Assembly: GCA_035041965.1 (NCBI GenBank)
Contig: JAPYMA010001528.1
Coordinates: 1 to 64,000 of the forward strand
Source of the DNA: Anisakis pegreffii
Lineage: Eukaryota; Nematoda; Chromadorea; Rhabditida; Anisakidae
Direction of reading: 5' to 3'
DNA length: 64,000 bases
This document shows, one piece after another, positions 61,788 through 64,000 of this stretch (position 1 is its first letter; each line of letters opens with the position of its first letter). The position numbers were made by a program, and so were the translations under genes. A model generated the notes under the pieces. That model searched no databases and had not been told where the DNA came from. It saw only the letters and a list, made by a program, of their open reading frames with translations.

Positions 61788-62364
61788 CTCGAGCACATCG
61801 TATCATCGCTGTACGATTTGCTAGGATTTCACTGAGAATTCATTGCCTCATTCCTTTTCAGATAGCGTTGTGGATGACGGTGCATATCTAAACGTGAACT
61901 TATGGCTAAATAAGTTATTGTTTAATAACAGATTGCACAGTGTAACGCTTAGATCTATCATTTTGCGACAAAGCTCCTGAATAACTTGAAATTTTTCGAG
62001 ATAGATTTCGTTGTTCATGTGTTTGCATGCTGAAAAAAAAACTGGTGCCTTATGAATTATGCGCGTTGATAGATTTCAAATTCGAAATCAGCAACATTGA
62101 GCAAATAAAAGTCTCCATTGCCCAAATCAGTAGTATAAACCATCAGAAATTCATTGCCTTTTTGAACAGATAATGTGAAAATTTGTTTCCATTGAGATGT
62201 TAACGAGCACTGGATTCAAAAGTTCAGCGGAACAGAGGAATTACTGATCAGAGCTGATCGTACACGACATGTCTTGAAAGTGATCCCCATGCTTAATTGA
62301 CCCACTCGTCTCTGTCTCAATCAAGTTCGCGGCTATCTCTGAAACACTTTTCTTAGCGAACAAA

Positions 62365-62511
62365 ATGATCATTCAACCAACAGCAGTAATCACTCAAATA
62401 CTCGTGTTCGTTAGCTGCCACCTAGGAGCAAATTTAATCAGAATGAAACATAATGAAATTGCTTCGAAGATATTGAAAGTTATCCAGGCAGATAATCGTT
62501 TAGTTGTGTGA
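62365..62511 (+). CDS. Candidate 48-aa secreted peptide
   Basis: An ATG at 62365 opens MIIQPTAVITQILVFVSCHL, a plausible signal peptide, then a short amphipathic helix MKHNEIASKILKVIQ and a TGA at 62509-62511. The opposite strand (62394-62588) is also open. No family recognised. Confidence 0.25.
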   Translation: MIIQPTAVITQILVFVSCHLGANLIRMKHNEIASKILKVIQADNRLVV

Positions 62512-62514
62512 TGA

Positions 62515-64000
62515 GAGGAATTGCTGAGCAAAGTTAAATTACTTATTGAGCTTTTCCATCGTTCAAAATCAAAAAAAAAAAAACGCAAATGATAACGATG
62601 CTCGTATTGAATGAACTTCAGTCAAGAGGCGCTCGAATTGAAAGACATGTGATTGACATCACATTAATCATTGATATCGTTCATCCAGTATGGATGAATT
62701 ATGAACTGAGCACAACTTTTTGAGATATTTATACGGTTTAATTTTTTCATTTTGCGGAAGTTTCACTGGAATGAATTTATAAGGTAACAATTGTCGCGAA
62801 TAATCTTATTCACGACTACTTCATGAACGCTTCTTCGCTGTAATAGCTATGTCTTAGCGTGTCTTATTCATGAGTACCTTGAGAAATTATATTTTTTAAT
62901 GCCTATATCACGTCATCTACAGCACTCACGCCTTTAATCGTATATTAACCAAAATCCTTGTTACGGATGTTACTGTAGATTATGTAAATGAACTGTGCGT
63001 TCCCTATTCCCGTTTCATCTTCATCGCATCACAGAGTTCCCGCACACATTTCAAGGCAACAATAATCATTATCATCGATTACTGATTCTCACCGATCAGC
63101 GAAATCGATTCGAATAAAACCGAAAACCTTTCATATTCAGCTCTACACAAATGTTCTTTTGGGAAATTTTCTGTTATCTCAAAGTTTGTTGAATCCAAAA
63201 AAACCCATGCTCATTTGCAGCGATGTAAAAGGGATTATATTCTGAGTCGGAGAAGTTAACGCCGCCGTATACACATTATGAAAGTTTTGAATAAATGATA
63301 TTATTATTATGATTATTTGCAATCGTTCAATCCCCGATGGCCGCAGACCGTTTCTCATTCAAATTTATTCATTCAAAAAATTGATGTGCTCATTTCCCAA
63401 TGATGAATGTATGGTGATAGGGTGGCACATGAGAGTAAGTTCCTGGATCTGAATTGAACCACATTCGCATGATACATTTTGGATCACTTATTTGAGTCTA
63501 CAAAAGGAATCAAACTGATTACATTAAGTGAAGCTTCACCTAATCTACCACCATGTCTATAAATATTCAATTCCATACGTCTTTTATCGCTCATATCCAT
63601 GCTTGTCAGTTCATAAGCATTCGTATATGTGAAGGTGGTGGATGTGTGTAAATAGATTTAGTTCCAATATGTTCACTCGTTTAAACGTAATTGGGTAGTT
63701 CCTTCATTCGCCCATTTTCTGTCATTTTCCAAATGCTTATAAGCTTGAGAAGTTGTCACAGCATTTCTGGATCATGTCGCTTTTTTGCACTGAAAATTGC
63801 AATTCTCGTCGATTTTTGGTAATCCACAAAGCAATTCTGTCAGTTTATGGAGTCATTTTCATGTGTATGTTTCATGGAGTAAATACAGATACAGAGATGT
63901 ATTGCCGAAGATAATCTTAGGGGATTTCGTATTACATGTTGTTTATAATGTAATTCGATTTTGCACTTACTGAAAGCAAATATTTGCTGGTTTCAGTGCA
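62515..64000. other. Interval without a supported gene
   Basis: AT-rich, with no long frame, repeat array or recognisable RNA gene on either strand. Confidence 0.5.

Overview
The window is AT-rich, intron-containing animal DNA, most likely from a nematode. This rests on short introns with TTTCAG-type acceptors, a receptor tyrosine kinase of the single-membrane-span Ig type with a reduced visible ectodomain, an insulin-like peptide with a CPPGG-type B chain, and a splice acceptor 11 nt upstream of that peptide's ATG, as expected for spliced-leader addition. The species cannot be named from the sequence.

Layout. 1-3058: a 1.59-kb direct duplication holding two exons per copy; the pair is in phase (1-1), and the copies are almost identical over the exons and the GC-rich intron but clearly diverged further left. 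4270-6130: a degenerate array of about 240-bp repeats; reverse-oriented copies of the same family lie in a kinase intron at 48460-49040. 6-38 kb: gene-poor and rich in small repeats and palindromes. It contains a two-exon insulin-like gene (13702-14536, minus), a small membrane-protein gene (22132-23260, minus), a tRNA-like SINE candidate (12304-12540) and several unassigned exons supported mainly by splice sites.

38-58.5 kb holds three well-supported conserved genes: a ChaC-type gamma-glutamylcyclotransferase (38100-39404, plus, 3 exons, 205 aa); a receptor tyrosine kinase (46685-51383, plus, at least 10 exons, 5' end not found); and the mitochondrial ribosome-recycling GTPase EF-G2/GFM2 (52572-58503, minus, 15 exons including a 36-nt microexon and a separate presequence exon, 805 aa). 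The last two are convergent. Two palindromic elements lie at 41353-41540 and 43683-43856; the second carries a hammerhead-like core string. 58.9-64 kb holds small candidate genes on the minus strand, including a likely secreted Cys-containing protein, and an inverted pair of related coding-like segments.

The genes look like independent housekeeping, signalling and glutathione-turnover functions; nothing suggests an operon or a dedicated multi-gene system. Exon boundaries were deduced by hand from GT/AG sites and reading phase. Those of GFM2, ChaC, the kinase domain and the insulin-like gene are phase-consistent throughout. No database search was possible.
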